DNA from: Pseudomonas sp. R4-35-07
Lineage (GTDB): Bacteria > Pseudomonadota > Gammaproteobacteria > Pseudomonadales > Pseudomonadaceae
Reading direction: 5' to 3'
Assembly: GCF_003852235.1 (NCBI RefSeq)
Contig: NZ_CP027732.1
Coordinates: 3,720,001-3,784,000, forward strand
DNA: 64,000 nt
Shown here: one piece after another, positions 37,601 to 44,023 of the stretch
Layout: every line of letters starts with the position of its first letter
How positions within the stretch are numbered: position 1 is the stretch's first letter
Translations under genes and position numbers: made by a program
Notes under the pieces: model-generated
Told to the model about the DNA's origin: nothing
Seen by the model: only the letters and a program-made list of their open reading frames with translations
Databases searched by the model: none

Positions 37601-39058
37601 AACTGGATCTCATTGATCAGCGGGCCATTGCTGATCCCCTTGGCCGGAGGGCAGACCATGAACCTGCCGGTGCTGCTGCGATCCTTGCCTGAACCACCGA
37701 CGGTCCAGCGCCAGACGGCGACAGCCTGGGCACAGCCGGCGCAAAGTGCTTCGGACCTGAGCAAGTGGACTTATGCCTTTGACTCCCTGGTCCGGGGTGC
37801 CGCCCAGGACAGCCTCAACGTCGCCATAGCCCTGAACACCCCGACAACCAACGGCGCGTTGCGCAGCACCGGTAAAAGCCTGGTCGCGGCATTGGCCCAG
37901 TTCGTCACTGTTTACCCGAGCATCGAAGTGGCCATGCAGCAGAACCTCACCGGGATCAATGTCAGCCAGCCGACCGAAGTGCAAATCGCTGCGGCCCAGC
38001 ATGCAGTGGCGGCCTTCGTGTACATCGTCCAGGAGGTCACCGATGCCTACCATGCCTGGGCCAGTCCGATCCGCAGTAAAACCGCGTTTGTGCCCCCCCA
38101 AGCCCTGACCTGCGCCTTCAGCCAGGTGCTCACTTGGGTGATGGTCGACGGGCAAGAGGCGGCCCAGACCCTGCTGCTGGACATGACCATCAACGATGTG
38201 GCGGCCAGCTACGATCCAGGTACCGGCCGAATCAGCGCCACCCTGGCGCAATGGGGCGAGGTCAGCCTGCCGGCGCCACGGGTGGAAATAGATCCGACGC
38301 AGTACGAGGCGGTGAATGTCATCGATCCGGACATCCCCGGGGCGGTCGCCTACCGTTATCGCCTCAAGAATGTGGTACCGGCAGAATGGCTCGATTATGC
38401 GCAAGCGCTGCTGGTCAACGAGCGCTGTACCAGCCTGCCGGCCCTCAACGTGTTCGATCATCAGGACGCGTGGGCTTCGCTGTCGGTGGAGCGCAACCGC
38501 ATCCTGTTCCCCGCCGCGCAGATCGGCACCTTGCACACCAACCCGCTGTTCCGCTTCTCCACACCGGTCGTGCGTTTTGTCGACAGCATCAGCCCCCACA
38601 TCATCCAGGACAGCTTTTCCCTGGACAGCCTGCCAGTGGCGAAGGCGAGTCTGGAGGATTACTTGAATGTGTTTTTTGCCGCCCTGGGTTCAGGCAGCAA
38701 CGGCACTACGGTCCAGGTGGGCATGGAGGGGCGCTACAGCTACGACATCGCCGGGCAGGGAGTCGTCGCGCGCACCGTGCTGCCGGCCGCGCTGATGTTG
38801 CCGGTGAGCACTTCGCTGAATACCCCGCCCGCCTTCATCAGCACATTCAGCCAGGCCATCGATCGCTGGCGCCTGGCCGAAAAAGCCACGGTCCAGGGCA
38901 ACGCCCGGATCGACCTGACCCTGCGCGCATTCAGCGCCGACGATCCGGCCCAACTGGCCCAGGGAGCATTGCCCTCAGACAACCAGCCGCCGTTGCTGAG
39001 CATCGAAAATCTTTGGATATCGGCCAACAAGGTTCCCCCGGAACAAGGAGGTCTATGA
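28646..39058 (+). CDS. Giant protein of unknown function with degenerate LysM-like repeats (3470 aa)
   Basis: An unbroken 10.4-kb frame with AAGGAG 6 bases before its ATG. Residues 1-1205 are beta-rich with long amphipathic strands (about 1065-1200) but no signal peptide or clear membrane helix. An Ala/Arg/Pro-rich linker follows at about 1210-1255. Three LysM-like segments start near 1544, 1602 and 1650 (SDTLASVARAW, GETFNSLARALGI, GDSLNSSGARFGV) and three near 2158, 2212 and 2268 (SDSLESLATFYGI, LDNLARYYSV, GNSLRSLADYYGL). The C-terminal 1000 residues are mixed alpha/beta. LysM modules usually bind peptidoglycan or chitin. These are diverged, so that role is only a suggestion. It is last in the cluster. 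Confidence 0.88.
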   Translation: MANNPLSNLAAALTRDAGAPILLTRDYLIAGLADAGVSVSDNLDSDLNAAFQSSVAGLSISLTAQSVQPLNPTSQTFKVTGVSARFLQQDVQQGLVLTFGLSGIDGAQALSLEIVTTPASWSWSDLSSFATGIPFKWAVISNAVFTFNDNLGPCQGFAANLTPPAQLSNAVAVVQGLGFPTLALPFSGSMDFAKVDGIDIFMPTTTLQAPFLGADSGLKLLYLSVDAPVFGLIIGPPELQDGDDPAQAFYDQQVSLYLGLDLSLTDQRGQSIDYQMRALAQINNGNAFNFYLGHSDDGSALLTPATVIDLLDNKGSFFTGTPPVLQQFLSGIGLRSLSLSGTTSPSLALSSASVTLGADPTVINVEHPWVPLQDPTNQLVFGVTDFELVWGINYLPQGSAYSFLFQTQFLLLPEVFKGKTTGENGLFFVQFNSDLQLLARFDGTANLNDLIATLTLGLIRIPKSFVDASLSDVGLSLDVGAKSYAFNAGFELDLNLFTLDGLPILSVTDGQLYIKATTPTSASGVANTAPVTTYQAGIGGLVGIGPYFANASIDYDGTESPATWTVAARLAQPVDVQQLVSQFLSFGGAFTFPDFLPGTLLVDTLEVDATLATGATPIDRYTVAGSLRWTFNLGQAFSVDTLATLSLSYDASKPAQQQYSGSATTLWDFSFLNDSVLLGYSFAPDNQGSNAQLSLSWEGLTAIYQVDKKTLTFTLKNWSLGRLIQKLMQSLGDPYFTLDSPWDVLNQVSLDGLSLVISLETSNGSTPTIAAKYTLASKIDLGFMSIDGLVFERKKVDGVDKITLGIDGSSVFKGNNPEEQQDWSNLLDPQKGQPVDKLPSVPGQGTDYFSLPLLVLGQRVAISGYDSFANTKAVIDALKAVPSTTGSSNPLNPGDSGTKGTPYYNRNSDWLIAGQLLLLKTGKDWTVDLMLVFNDPNLYGLRLALAGEKAKALGNLVLDILYKKITDDVGVYQIEWTFPDSIRNLNFGAVSIVLPEIGVKIYTNGDFFIDIGFPYNLDFSRSFSISAIVYGVPVLGAGGFYLGKLSSVTATQVPKTTQGTFDPVIVFGLGLQLGLGYNFVKGPLKAGFALTVFGILEGTIAAFHAYRPSTALVTANGSVQDDYYFKIQGTVGVIGLLYGSIDFAIISAAVNVRITLSLSLTYESYMSIPIAARATVEVSVKVKIDLGLFSFSISFSFHADVSARFEINALNSGPAPWAEPTALLARQARHLQLAGQRRAVTPKAMSVPRSATKPALNLYATPQFTVMCNEGVNSYSGQQGAFVFLLTMDAPSPTQHTRQAVGSSSFERLCADYLPWLIGTLGSARSEQDTLADILGTLVDKALLEVDIERLADLANPPFGISELLTFLSSFDVSITLPDAANQAQIKQVLEAGSVLFPVFDGLSLDVPLANAGSATLDFLQYVGTNSTYRSNVAQLFKELAAVVTAKDERSAPPLRAADDANESMAAVIFTDAFMVIGRQLLQVALNAFDDYAYATANGNSIEQILQWTNEARGNSLTLDDIVRPNAEVALTGGLTLNIPLPAYTLQSSDTLASVARAWSDSAVPARWTTTAAGLILANGNSTVIAAGQLISLMVGNDIHQYTTGPGETFNSLARALGIDLPALAMDSALYIMADLLLPGQPLLLPSLAYQTAAGDSLNSSGARFGVSAMALFSDPLSGNVSVGPLFATQQITLTALNSLFTQDLWAVVVGTDQLAQLAGMLSRFLAYGLRLPSNPAGMGGLSLGAQFLYPNNQSAYGLYQLTGQQFPTPTDQMPGTDFPISLSRDASSHGVDLSFVTIAGGSSGSMNLNEAYSNLCVVLAYAQNRKFQPAPSISLLPTVARSPKDYAVKSISLWSTADLQQLRDLCQPNLRASTEEAPSVQPILWSLPDGLVRLSNQRVGCLAPQLPDLSQQLPYLPAFTPWEVSTDPATLETTRREIASYSYATRVDFTIKRLPQAQPGVIASDGSSLAYTYQLLGPSATDAQLLERLLGAVSELGTSIISGQFLLMPQGNAKASNLLSQAQSDFLAFLTQTNLSTETNPPPDLMTPRTADDAGPRGILNPPQEVVKLLWELSTVRSGGYYLSYYDVIAASGLPDGIFDDSGTATLTLVMTYPRGALLGRLCNFINAFATTDTVIQQGSHMALRSASTAGVSQPTRASDSLESLATFYGIGSGRIAELNPGATLTTNAQVPIDGIIHLVTPADSSAGNGVPAAILDNLARYYSVGALQPVSAAQIAALNPGVSAASTVALFIPALVYVVDGSLAPGNSLRSLADYYGLDLDALAVGAERVVGLLASGSALTLNTRTFDLQAVFNQGNAAFSVLRDNPPPVDSPSVDPDGYASAYLYNLYSVLSAGIDGSPWYSASDLALPFGPQRPDIGADELEAQIHRRAMRNPQSRREALNALAEDSQYFYQQTLGLARRATSNAAPQPVDPGLPSASDNPYRGVGSFAQVNLSWLDIFGNITVTPFQQPPPGYSGSLNHPPLPLRYNDRLIALSAWPNTRAFYTYEAAAGGVQLVIHLSLDTSSYDPAGGGDIKVQAGKDLEMFNLIYYQLNQTYQDLNLPWCNGRAVSVELVNSLFAQPLSQLDISQSQPLLDYINGVILYLGQLTQGAAAAPPATVRLCLAVDIDNLAPGSILPLSLTLSLRRVSTLVAPDVAGLAGGVAVTSTLLPVPDPVTASTSGYSVFAAAFEALFLRPGAWLTRVGSGTADPGSTPDGRSQTLWAVRFAEQDGAAGIRYRIDPVPGYFAARPIANSLTSDSVQIYPTYRPDQPFPGDDLATLNLTGVDQNLWFETALKAIDGFLSPTYAPSVFLLDTLLGSKDPLKDGYLGKILSAKQVLADDIASTLEPVLSAGPQDGATRAAAAEKLRQALLNQLYSAYSTTAIVGFCVQGSATDQTLSLYGQPTVSGSSQSTPGTGNDNYAFGSGRIRLQASVGESALAFVFNSRNEAARSYVPLELALQVSHLEHDMRSVPGISGYTQSNWISLISGPLLIPLAGGQTMNLPVLLRSLPEPPTVQRQTATAWAQPAQSASDLSKWTYAFDSLVRGAAQDSLNVAIALNTPTTNGALRSTGKSLVAALAQFVTVYPSIEVAMQQNLTGINVSQPTEVQIAAAQHAVAAFVYIVQEVTDAYHAWASPIRSKTAFVPPQALTCAFSQVLTWVMVDGQEAAQTLLLDMTINDVAASYDPGTGRISATLAQWGEVSLPAPRVEIDPTQYEAVNVIDPDIPGAVAYRYRLKNVVPAEWLDYAQALLVNERCTSLPALNVFDHQDAWASLSVERNRILFPAAQIGTLHTNPLFRFSTPVVRFVDSISPHIIQDSFSLDSLPVAKASLEDYLNVFFAALGSGSNGTTVQVGMEGRYSYDIAGQGVVARTVLPAALMLPVSTSLNTPPAFISTFSQAIDRWRLAEKATVQGNARIDLTLRAFSADDPAQLAQGALPSDNQPPLLSIENLWISANKVPPEQGGL

Positions 39059-39176
39059 GGCGAAAATGCTGCTGACCAGGCAGGTCGCTTTCAGCGGAGC
39101 AACGAGATGGTCATGAACCTGGCGTCGAGTCCATCCAGCTAGAACGTCCTGCCTATTGGGTCAAGTGGCGAACAGA

Positions 39177-39293
39177 TCAGCAAGCGCCAGGCGGAATGCC
39201 GTCTTTGTTGAAGTCCTTCAAGCGCTCACGCTCTTGCTCAGTGGAGTGCGCTGGGGTTTCCTGCTCGGGCTCTTTCTTCTTTTCTTCAGTCAT
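39177..39293 (-). CDS. Small charged protein (38 aa)
   Basis: A 39-codon frame encodes MTEEKKKEPEQETPAHS, then a Glu/Arg/Lys-rich stretch and the ending FNKDGIPPGAC. GAGGA lies 8 bases before the ATG, which with the frame and strongly biased composition supports a real gene. Short acidic proteins of this kind are common in pseudomonads, but no function is known to me. It lies in the junction zone between the giant gene and the tartrate module. Confidence 0.55.
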   Translation of the reverse strand: MTEEKKKEPEQETPAHSTEQERERLKDFNKDGIPPGAC

Positions 39294-39367
39294 CGCTATA
39301 TCCTCTGGGTGGTAGCTGTTTCGGCACCTAGTGGAATCAGCAGTTCAAATCAATCCACTTGTAGTGG

Positions 39368-39469
39368 TCAACTAATCCCGGACACGACGTTCAGTCTTTC
39401 TTCGGCCCGAGCTGGCGCCAGCCCTCCGTTGAACGGATGCGGTCGAATCCAGTTGTATCAATGCATCAA
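39368..39469 (-). pseudogene. Remnant of an IS3-family transposase (3' end)
   Basis: On the minus strand the frame reads YNWIRPHPFNGGLAPA and continues to LNVVSGIS before a TGA at 39368-39370. This is the typical C terminus of IS3-family OrfB integrases (HWYNWIRPH...). The Trp codon expected before YNW is TGA here, and nothing of the transposase is found upstream. Sequence after the stop (GTGGTCAACTAATCCCGGAC on the plus strand near 39364) resembles a terminal repeat of such elements. Confidence 0.65.
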
Positions 39470-39476
39470 AAGTTTT

Positions 39477-40349
39477 TTAGCCGAAGTCGTGTCCTGACTT
39501 CAAATAGGTTTTCGCCCACTCACAGTAATTGTCCGAGAGTGTGTATTTAGAAAGCAGATCAGGAAGCGAAAGCTCGCTTCCCTCTGTGCCGCTTTGTTCG
39601 CGCAGCGCCTCGTAACTCGCTTTGATAGCGGCCAAAAATGGAGCATGCCCATTGACCACGATCCTCACATTGGCTGCGCTCAGTTTCTCAACATCGCTCA
39701 GTGCCGGGTTTCCATAATTGATCAGCATGATCGGCACGCAAAGATGCGAGGTGAGTGCCTCCAAATGTTGGAAGTCCTTTACTCCGACAAGGCAAATCGC
39801 GTCAGCCCCAGCCTTTTGATAGGCCGTGGTGCGTGCAATGGAGTTTTCCAAAGTGGTAACGGCCGCATTCGTACGGGCGATGATGCTGAGGGCATCATCT
39901 GAACGGGCAAACCGCGCAGCGTAAATCTTGCTTGCGGCTTCTTCCATTTCAATAAGTACGTGCGACTGCTCGTCGTATCTGGCCGGTAGGTGGGTGTCTT
40001 CCAGCGTCAGGGCAGCAACACCGGCTTTCTGCAGCTCGGTCACTGTTCGCATTACATTGAGTGCGTTACCAAACCCATGATCAGCATCCCCAATGATTGG
40101 GATCTGGCTGGCCCGACCGACTCTGGAAACCTGCTCGACATATTCATCAAGCGTGATCAGAGAAATGTCCGGAGCTCCGAGCACTTGAAGCGAGGCGACG
40201 GAGCCACCTTGAATGGCAACCTCAAAGCCAAGGTCGTATGCCATACGAACCGAGATAGGATCGAACACGGAAGCAGCAAATTTGCAGATGGTTCCCTGGA
40301 GTAAATCACCAAACGCCTCGCGCAGTTCATGATGTGATCGCTCAATCAT
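39477..40349 (-). CDS. Isocitrate lyase/PEP mutase superfamily, probable oxaloacetate decarboxylase
   Basis: A 290-residue TIM-barrel protein with the metal-binding motifs of the superfamily: IIGDADHGFGNALNV, LTLEDTHLPARYD and IIARTNAA. It lacks the KKCGH catalytic-Cys motif of isocitrate and methylisocitrate lyases and is closer to the Pseudomonas oxaloacetate decarboxylase (PA4872 type). The ATG at 40349 is chosen because GGTGGAG lies about 7 bases upstream; the GTG at 40364 is part of that site. As third gene after the D-tartrate dehydratase, it would convert oxaloacetate to pyruvate and CO2. Confidence 0.82.
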   Translation of the reverse strand: MIERSHHELREAFGDLLQGTICKFAASVFDPISVRMAYDLGFEVAIQGGSVASLQVLGAPDISLITLDEYVEQVSRVGRASQIPIIGDADHGFGNALNVMRTVTELQKAGVAALTLEDTHLPARYDEQSHVLIEMEEAASKIYAARFARSDDALSIIARTNAAVTTLENSIARTTAYQKAGADAICLVGVKDFQHLEALTSHLCVPIMLINYGNPALSDVEKLSAANVRIVVNGHAPFLAAIKASYEALREQSGTEGSELSLPDLLSKYTLSDNYCEWAKTYLKSGHDFG

Positions 40350-40468
40350 TTTTGGCTCCACCAAGTTCTTACAAGTAATTTATTTTTCTCATTCGAGTTG
40401 AACGAAACCTGCAAGGCACTACCGGTCATATCCGTTTCTAAGGCGAGCTGACCGGCTCTCTTTGCAGG

Positions 40469-41776
40469 CTATTTCTGCGCCAGCAATGCCTTCCTGGCCG
40501 TCTTTTCGTGTTTCATTGCGGCAATCTCACGCTCGCAGGCTTCGGCGTCAAAGGAGTTGTCCCATTTGGCAATGGCGAGGGTGCCGATACCGTTGCCGAT
40601 CAGGTTAGTCACGGCTCGCGCTTCGTTGAGGAATCGGTCGATGCCCAAAAGCAGGACAAGGCCTACCAACGGAATGGAGTGGATGGTTGTTAGCGTTGCC
40701 GCAAGGGTTATGAACCCGGCACCCGCTACGCCAGCGGAGCCTTTTGAGGTCAGCAGGAAGACACCCAGCAGAATCATCTGATCCATAAACGTCAGGGGCG
40801 TATTGGTGGCCTGTGCGATAAAAATCGCCGCCATGGTGAGGTAGATGCAGGTGCCATCTGCATTGAAGGCATATCCAGTGGGTAGCACCATGCCCACCAC
40901 TGACTTCTTGCAGCCGAGCTTTTCAAGTTTCACCATCATTCGCGGAAGCACAGCCTCGGTTGAGCAGGTGCCAAGCGTGATGAGAATTTCATCTTTGAAA
41001 TAACGCAGAAATTGCATCAGCGGCATGCCCGACCATCTGGCAACCGCCCCCAGTACGACCACGATAAAAATCAAGGTAGTGATGTAGAGCGCGACCAGCA
41101 ACTGGCCGAGTGACAGCAAGGTACCAATGCCGTACTTGCCTATAGTGAACGCCATCCCGGCGCCGGCACCAAGGGGAGCCAGGCGCATCACCATTGCGAC
41201 GATCTTGAACAGCCCTTGCAGAAACAAGTCGATGGTATTGATCAGCGGTTTGCTGGTTTCGCCCATTTGAACGAGGGCAATGCCCATCAATACCGAAATC
41301 AGAATGACCTGAAGCATGACGCCATTGGAGAATGCGCCAATGAAGGTGCTCGGGATGATGTTGAGAAAGAAATCGATAGTGCCGCCCTGTTCACTGGCGG
41401 CTTGGCTGTACTTGGCGATAGCGCTGGCATCAAGCGTGGTAGCGTTGATATTCATCCCGGCGCCTGGCTTTACGACATTGACCACAATAAGGCCGATGAC
41501 CAGCGCAATGGTTGAAAGGATTTCAAAGTAGAGCAGCGCCTTGACGCCGATCCGCCCGACCTCCTTGATGCTGCCCATCTTGGCGATACCCACCACGACA
41601 GTACCGAAAATAATCGGCGCCAACAGCATTTTGATGAGTTTGATAAAGCCATCCGCAAAAGGTTGAAGCCTGGCTCCGAATTGCGGTTCAAAGTGACCAA
41701 TTGCAGCGCCGATGACGATACCGATCAGCACCTGCACATACAGCTGGCTGTACCAGCGGGACTTGGACATTTCCAC
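40469..41776 (-). CDS. dctA: C4-dicarboxylate:cation symporter, DctA family
   Basis: A 435-residue inner-membrane carrier of the DAACS family (PF00375), with about eight helices and two re-entrant loops. The substrate-binding signatures are visible: LGTCSTEAVLPRMM in HP1, GYAFNADGTCIYL in helix 7 and SKGSAGVAGAGF in HP2. The GTG at 41776 has GAGG 8 bases upstream and is favoured over the ATG two codons later. The gene lies between D-tartrate dehydratase and the oxaloacetate decarboxylase-like gene, so tartrate, a C4-dicarboxylate, is the likely cargo. Confidence 0.88.
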   Translation of the reverse strand: MEMSKSRWYSQLYVQVLIGIVIGAAIGHFEPQFGARLQPFADGFIKLIKMLLAPIIFGTVVVGIAKMGSIKEVGRIGVKALLYFEILSTIALVIGLIVVNVVKPGAGMNINATTLDASAIAKYSQAASEQGGTIDFFLNIIPSTFIGAFSNGVMLQVILISVLMGIALVQMGETSKPLINTIDLFLQGLFKIVAMVMRLAPLGAGAGMAFTIGKYGIGTLLSLGQLLVALYITTLIFIVVVLGAVARWSGMPLMQFLRYFKDEILITLGTCSTEAVLPRMMVKLEKLGCKKSVVGMVLPTGYAFNADGTCIYLTMAAIFIAQATNTPLTFMDQMILLGVFLLTSKGSAGVAGAGFITLAATLTTIHSIPLVGLVLLLGIDRFLNEARAVTNLIGNGIGTLAIAKWDNSFDAEACEREIAAMKHEKTARKALLAQK

Positions 41777-41878
41777 GGTAGCACCTCATTTTATTTTTGT
41801 GATGGGCATGTGGTTTGGCGTCAGTGGATGACGCCTGAGTCTGCGGCCCCTTTAAAAGGAACCGCAGATCGGGGTTGA

Positions 41879-43048
41879 TCAGCCTTCGCCTAACTCGCGC
41901 ATGACTGCGTACAAGGCGGACTTGGCTTCGAAACCAACACCTGGAATATCCGGCAGGCCGACATAACCATTTTCCACCTTGATTCCGTCGGCAAAGCCGC
42001 CGAAAGGCTGGAACACGTCGGGGTAAGATTCGTTGCCACCCAGGTGCAGACCGGCTGCGATGTTCAGGGACATCTGGTGGCCACCGTGCGGAACTACGCG
42101 GCGGGAAGACCAGCCCATTTCTTCCATCACTTTCAGGGTGCGCATGTACTCCACGAGCCCATAGGACAGCGCGCAGTCGAACTGAAGAAAGTCGCGATCA
42201 GGGCGCATGCCGCCGTGGCGCAGAAGGTTACGAGCATCCTGGTGGGAGAACAGGTTTTCCCCGGTCGCCATAGGCAGCTCATAGTGATTGGCAAGCTCAG
42301 CCTGAAGTGCGTAATCGAGCGGATCGCCGATTTCCTCGTACCAGAAGAGGTTGTACTTCTTGATGGCTTGCGCGTAAGCAATACCGGTCTGAAGATCGAA
42401 ACGACCGTTGGCATCGACCGCCAGTCGACGACCGTCCCCAACCACCTCGAGTACCGCTTCGATGCGACGGATATCTTCGTCCAGTGGCACCGCACCGATC
42501 TTCATTTTGACAACGTCGTAGCCACGATCCAGGTAGCTCTGCATTTCTGCTTTGAGTTTGGTCTGGTCTTTGCCTGGATAGTAGTAGCCACCTGCTGCGT
42601 AGACCCAGACCTTGTCATCGGCCACGCCGTTACGGTAACGATCAGCCAGCAGGCGATAGAGAGGTTTGCCTTCGATCTTGGCGACGGCATCCCATACAGC
42701 CATGTCGATAGTGCCAACTGCTACTGAGCGCTCACCGTGACCTCCAGGCTTTTCGTTGGTCATCAGGGCTTTCCAGATGGCAAACGGATCCAGGTTGTTG
42801 TTTTCATGATCGACGAGCGTGTCTGGATCAGCTTCGGTGATACGCGCCAGGAAGCGATCACGCATCAAAGCACCTTGACCATAGCGACCGTTGGAGTTGA
42901 AACCGTAGCCGATGACAGGTTTACCATCGCGAATTACATCCGTGACAACAGCGACGACCGAGCAAGTCATTTTGGAGAAATCGATATAGGCGTTGGCAAT
43001 TGGGGAGGCAATAGAAACAGTTTTTTCGCGGATGTCTACGATACGCAT
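41879..43048 (-). CDS. tarD: D-tartrate dehydratase, enolase superfamily (mandelate racemase subgroup)
   Basis: The 389-residue enzyme should dehydrate D-tartrate to oxaloacetate. The KxK base is at K181-M-K183, the metal ligands at D212 (VDANG), E238/E239 (YEE) and E264 (ATGEN), and the acid/base His in VVPHGGHQMS at 321-324. The GYGFNSNGRYGQ loop near residue 50 and these positions fit, within one residue, the Bradyrhizobium japonicum TarD I remember. GAGGA 7 bases before the ATG at 43048 supports this start. It is the first gene of a three-gene transcript divergent from a LysR gene. L-talarate/galactarate dehydratase is the less likely alternative. Confidence 0.85.
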   Translation of the reverse strand: MRIVDIREKTVSIASPIANAYIDFSKMTCSVVAVVTDVIRDGKPVIGYGFNSNGRYGQGALMRDRFLARITEADPDTLVDHENNNLDPFAIWKALMTNEKPGGHGERSVAVGTIDMAVWDAVAKIEGKPLYRLLADRYRNGVADDKVWVYAAGGYYYPGKDQTKLKAEMQSYLDRGYDVVKMKIGAVPLDEDIRRIEAVLEVVGDGRRLAVDANGRFDLQTGIAYAQAIKKYNLFWYEEIGDPLDYALQAELANHYELPMATGENLFSHQDARNLLRHGGMRPDRDFLQFDCALSYGLVEYMRTLKVMEEMGWSSRRVVPHGGHQMSLNIAAGLHLGGNESYPDVFQPFGGFADGIKVENGYVGLPDIPGVGFEAKSALYAVMRELGEG

Positions 43049-43147
43049 AACGGGTTCCTCTTGTTGTTTGTGGCCACACGTTATGCTTTGCGATGACACC
43101 CGCCCAATGCTATTAATGCCGCGCCCTATGCACAGGAGGCATTGCCC
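43049..43147. promoter_or_regulatory. Divergent promoter region, tarD and the LysR gene
   Basis: Ninety-nine bases separate the two starts, a typical arrangement for LysR control of the divergent operon. A short A+T-rich palindromic piece, GCTATTAATGC near 43109-43119, could be the regulator site. No consensus T-N11-A site stands out clearly. Confidence 0.4.
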
Positions 43148-44023
43148 TTGGAACTCGTTTGGCTTGAGGATTTTTCAGCGCTTGCGGAATACGGCAGCTT
43201 TGTTAGGGCGGCTGAAGCACGGCATGTTACGCAGCCAGCATTCAGTCGCAGAGTGCGCTCATTAGAGAATTGGATGGGGGTACAGCTGTTCGTTCGCACG
43301 CCTCAAGGTGCGACCTTGACCGAAGCAGGGAGGCAAATTCTGCCAAGTGCTCAGGAGGCCGCCAGGCGCTTGTACAGAATGCGCAACGAGGCTCAAGAAG
43401 TGGCGGGAATGGCCGCTAAATCGCTGCAATTCGCTGCAACCCACTCCTTGTCGTTTACATTTTTTCCAAGGTGGCTTCGAAGTGCAGAAAACGGCGCCCC
43501 AATCGAGGCTGTGCAATTGCACTCGGATAGTATGGCTGTCTGTGAGCAAATGCTAATACATGGACAGGTTCAGTTTCTGCTCTGCCACCGCCATCCCGAC
43601 GTTCCCCCCTTACTGGCTCCTGACCAGTTCATGGGTAAGAAAGTTGGAGAGGACGTTCTCGTTCCTTTGGCGAGTGCTTCTGCCAACTTCGGCACCTCCC
43701 CAGCGGCATTGCCATATCTGGCTTACAGCCATGAGTCAGGATTGGGGCGCATAGTCGCTCACCGACTGCGTGGCAAGGAAGATTACCTTCACCTCAAACC
43801 ACTTTTCAGCAGCCACCTCGCGGCAGTTCTGATGTCCATGGCACTGGAAAGCAAAGGAGTTGCATGGTTGCCCAAAAGTCTCACCGAGCAAGAAATACTG
43901 GATGGCCGCTTAGTCAGAGCACTCGACGAAAGCTGGGATATCCCCTTGGACATTCATCTGACCCGTCCGATAGCGCCACTCAGTCAATCTGCCGAAGAAT
44001 TCTGGGCGAGGATGGGCGGCTAG
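43148..44023 (+). CDS. LysR-family transcriptional regulator, probably of D-tartrate use
   Basis: A 291-residue regulator with the N-terminal winged HTH at residues 3-60 (EDFSALAEYGSFVRAAEARHVTQPAFSRRV) and a substrate-binding co-inducer domain. The TTG at 43148 is chosen because AGGAGG ends 8 bases before it. The TTG at 43142 is only 2 bases away from it. It is transcribed divergently from tarD-dctA-decarboxylase, which makes it the probable activator of that operon with tartrate or a product as inducer. Confidence 0.88.
   Translation: MELVWLEDFSALAEYGSFVRAAEARHVTQPAFSRRVRSLENWMGVQLFVRTPQGATLTEAGRQILPSAQEAARRLYRMRNEAQEVAGMAAKSLQFAATHSLSFTFFPRWLRSAENGAPIEAVQLHSDSMAVCEQMLIHGQVQFLLCHRHPDVPPLLAPDQFMGKKVGEDVLVPLASASANFGTSPAALPYLAYSHESGLGRIVAHRLRGKEDYLHLKPLFSSHLAAVLMSMALESKGVAWLPKSLTEQEILDGRLVRALDESWDIPLDIHLTRPIAPLSQSAEEFWARMGG

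Noticed and set aside
28646..39058. Giant protein as a classical adhesin, RTX toxin, Rhs/YD toxin or nonribosomal synthetase
   Set aside because: No haemagglutination or RTX nonapeptide repeats, no YD repeats, and no adenylation or carrier motifs are seen.
39156..39497. 113-codon plus-strand frame after the giant gene
   Set aside because: It runs across the IS3 remnant and antisense to the better supported 38-residue gene; no ribosome site.
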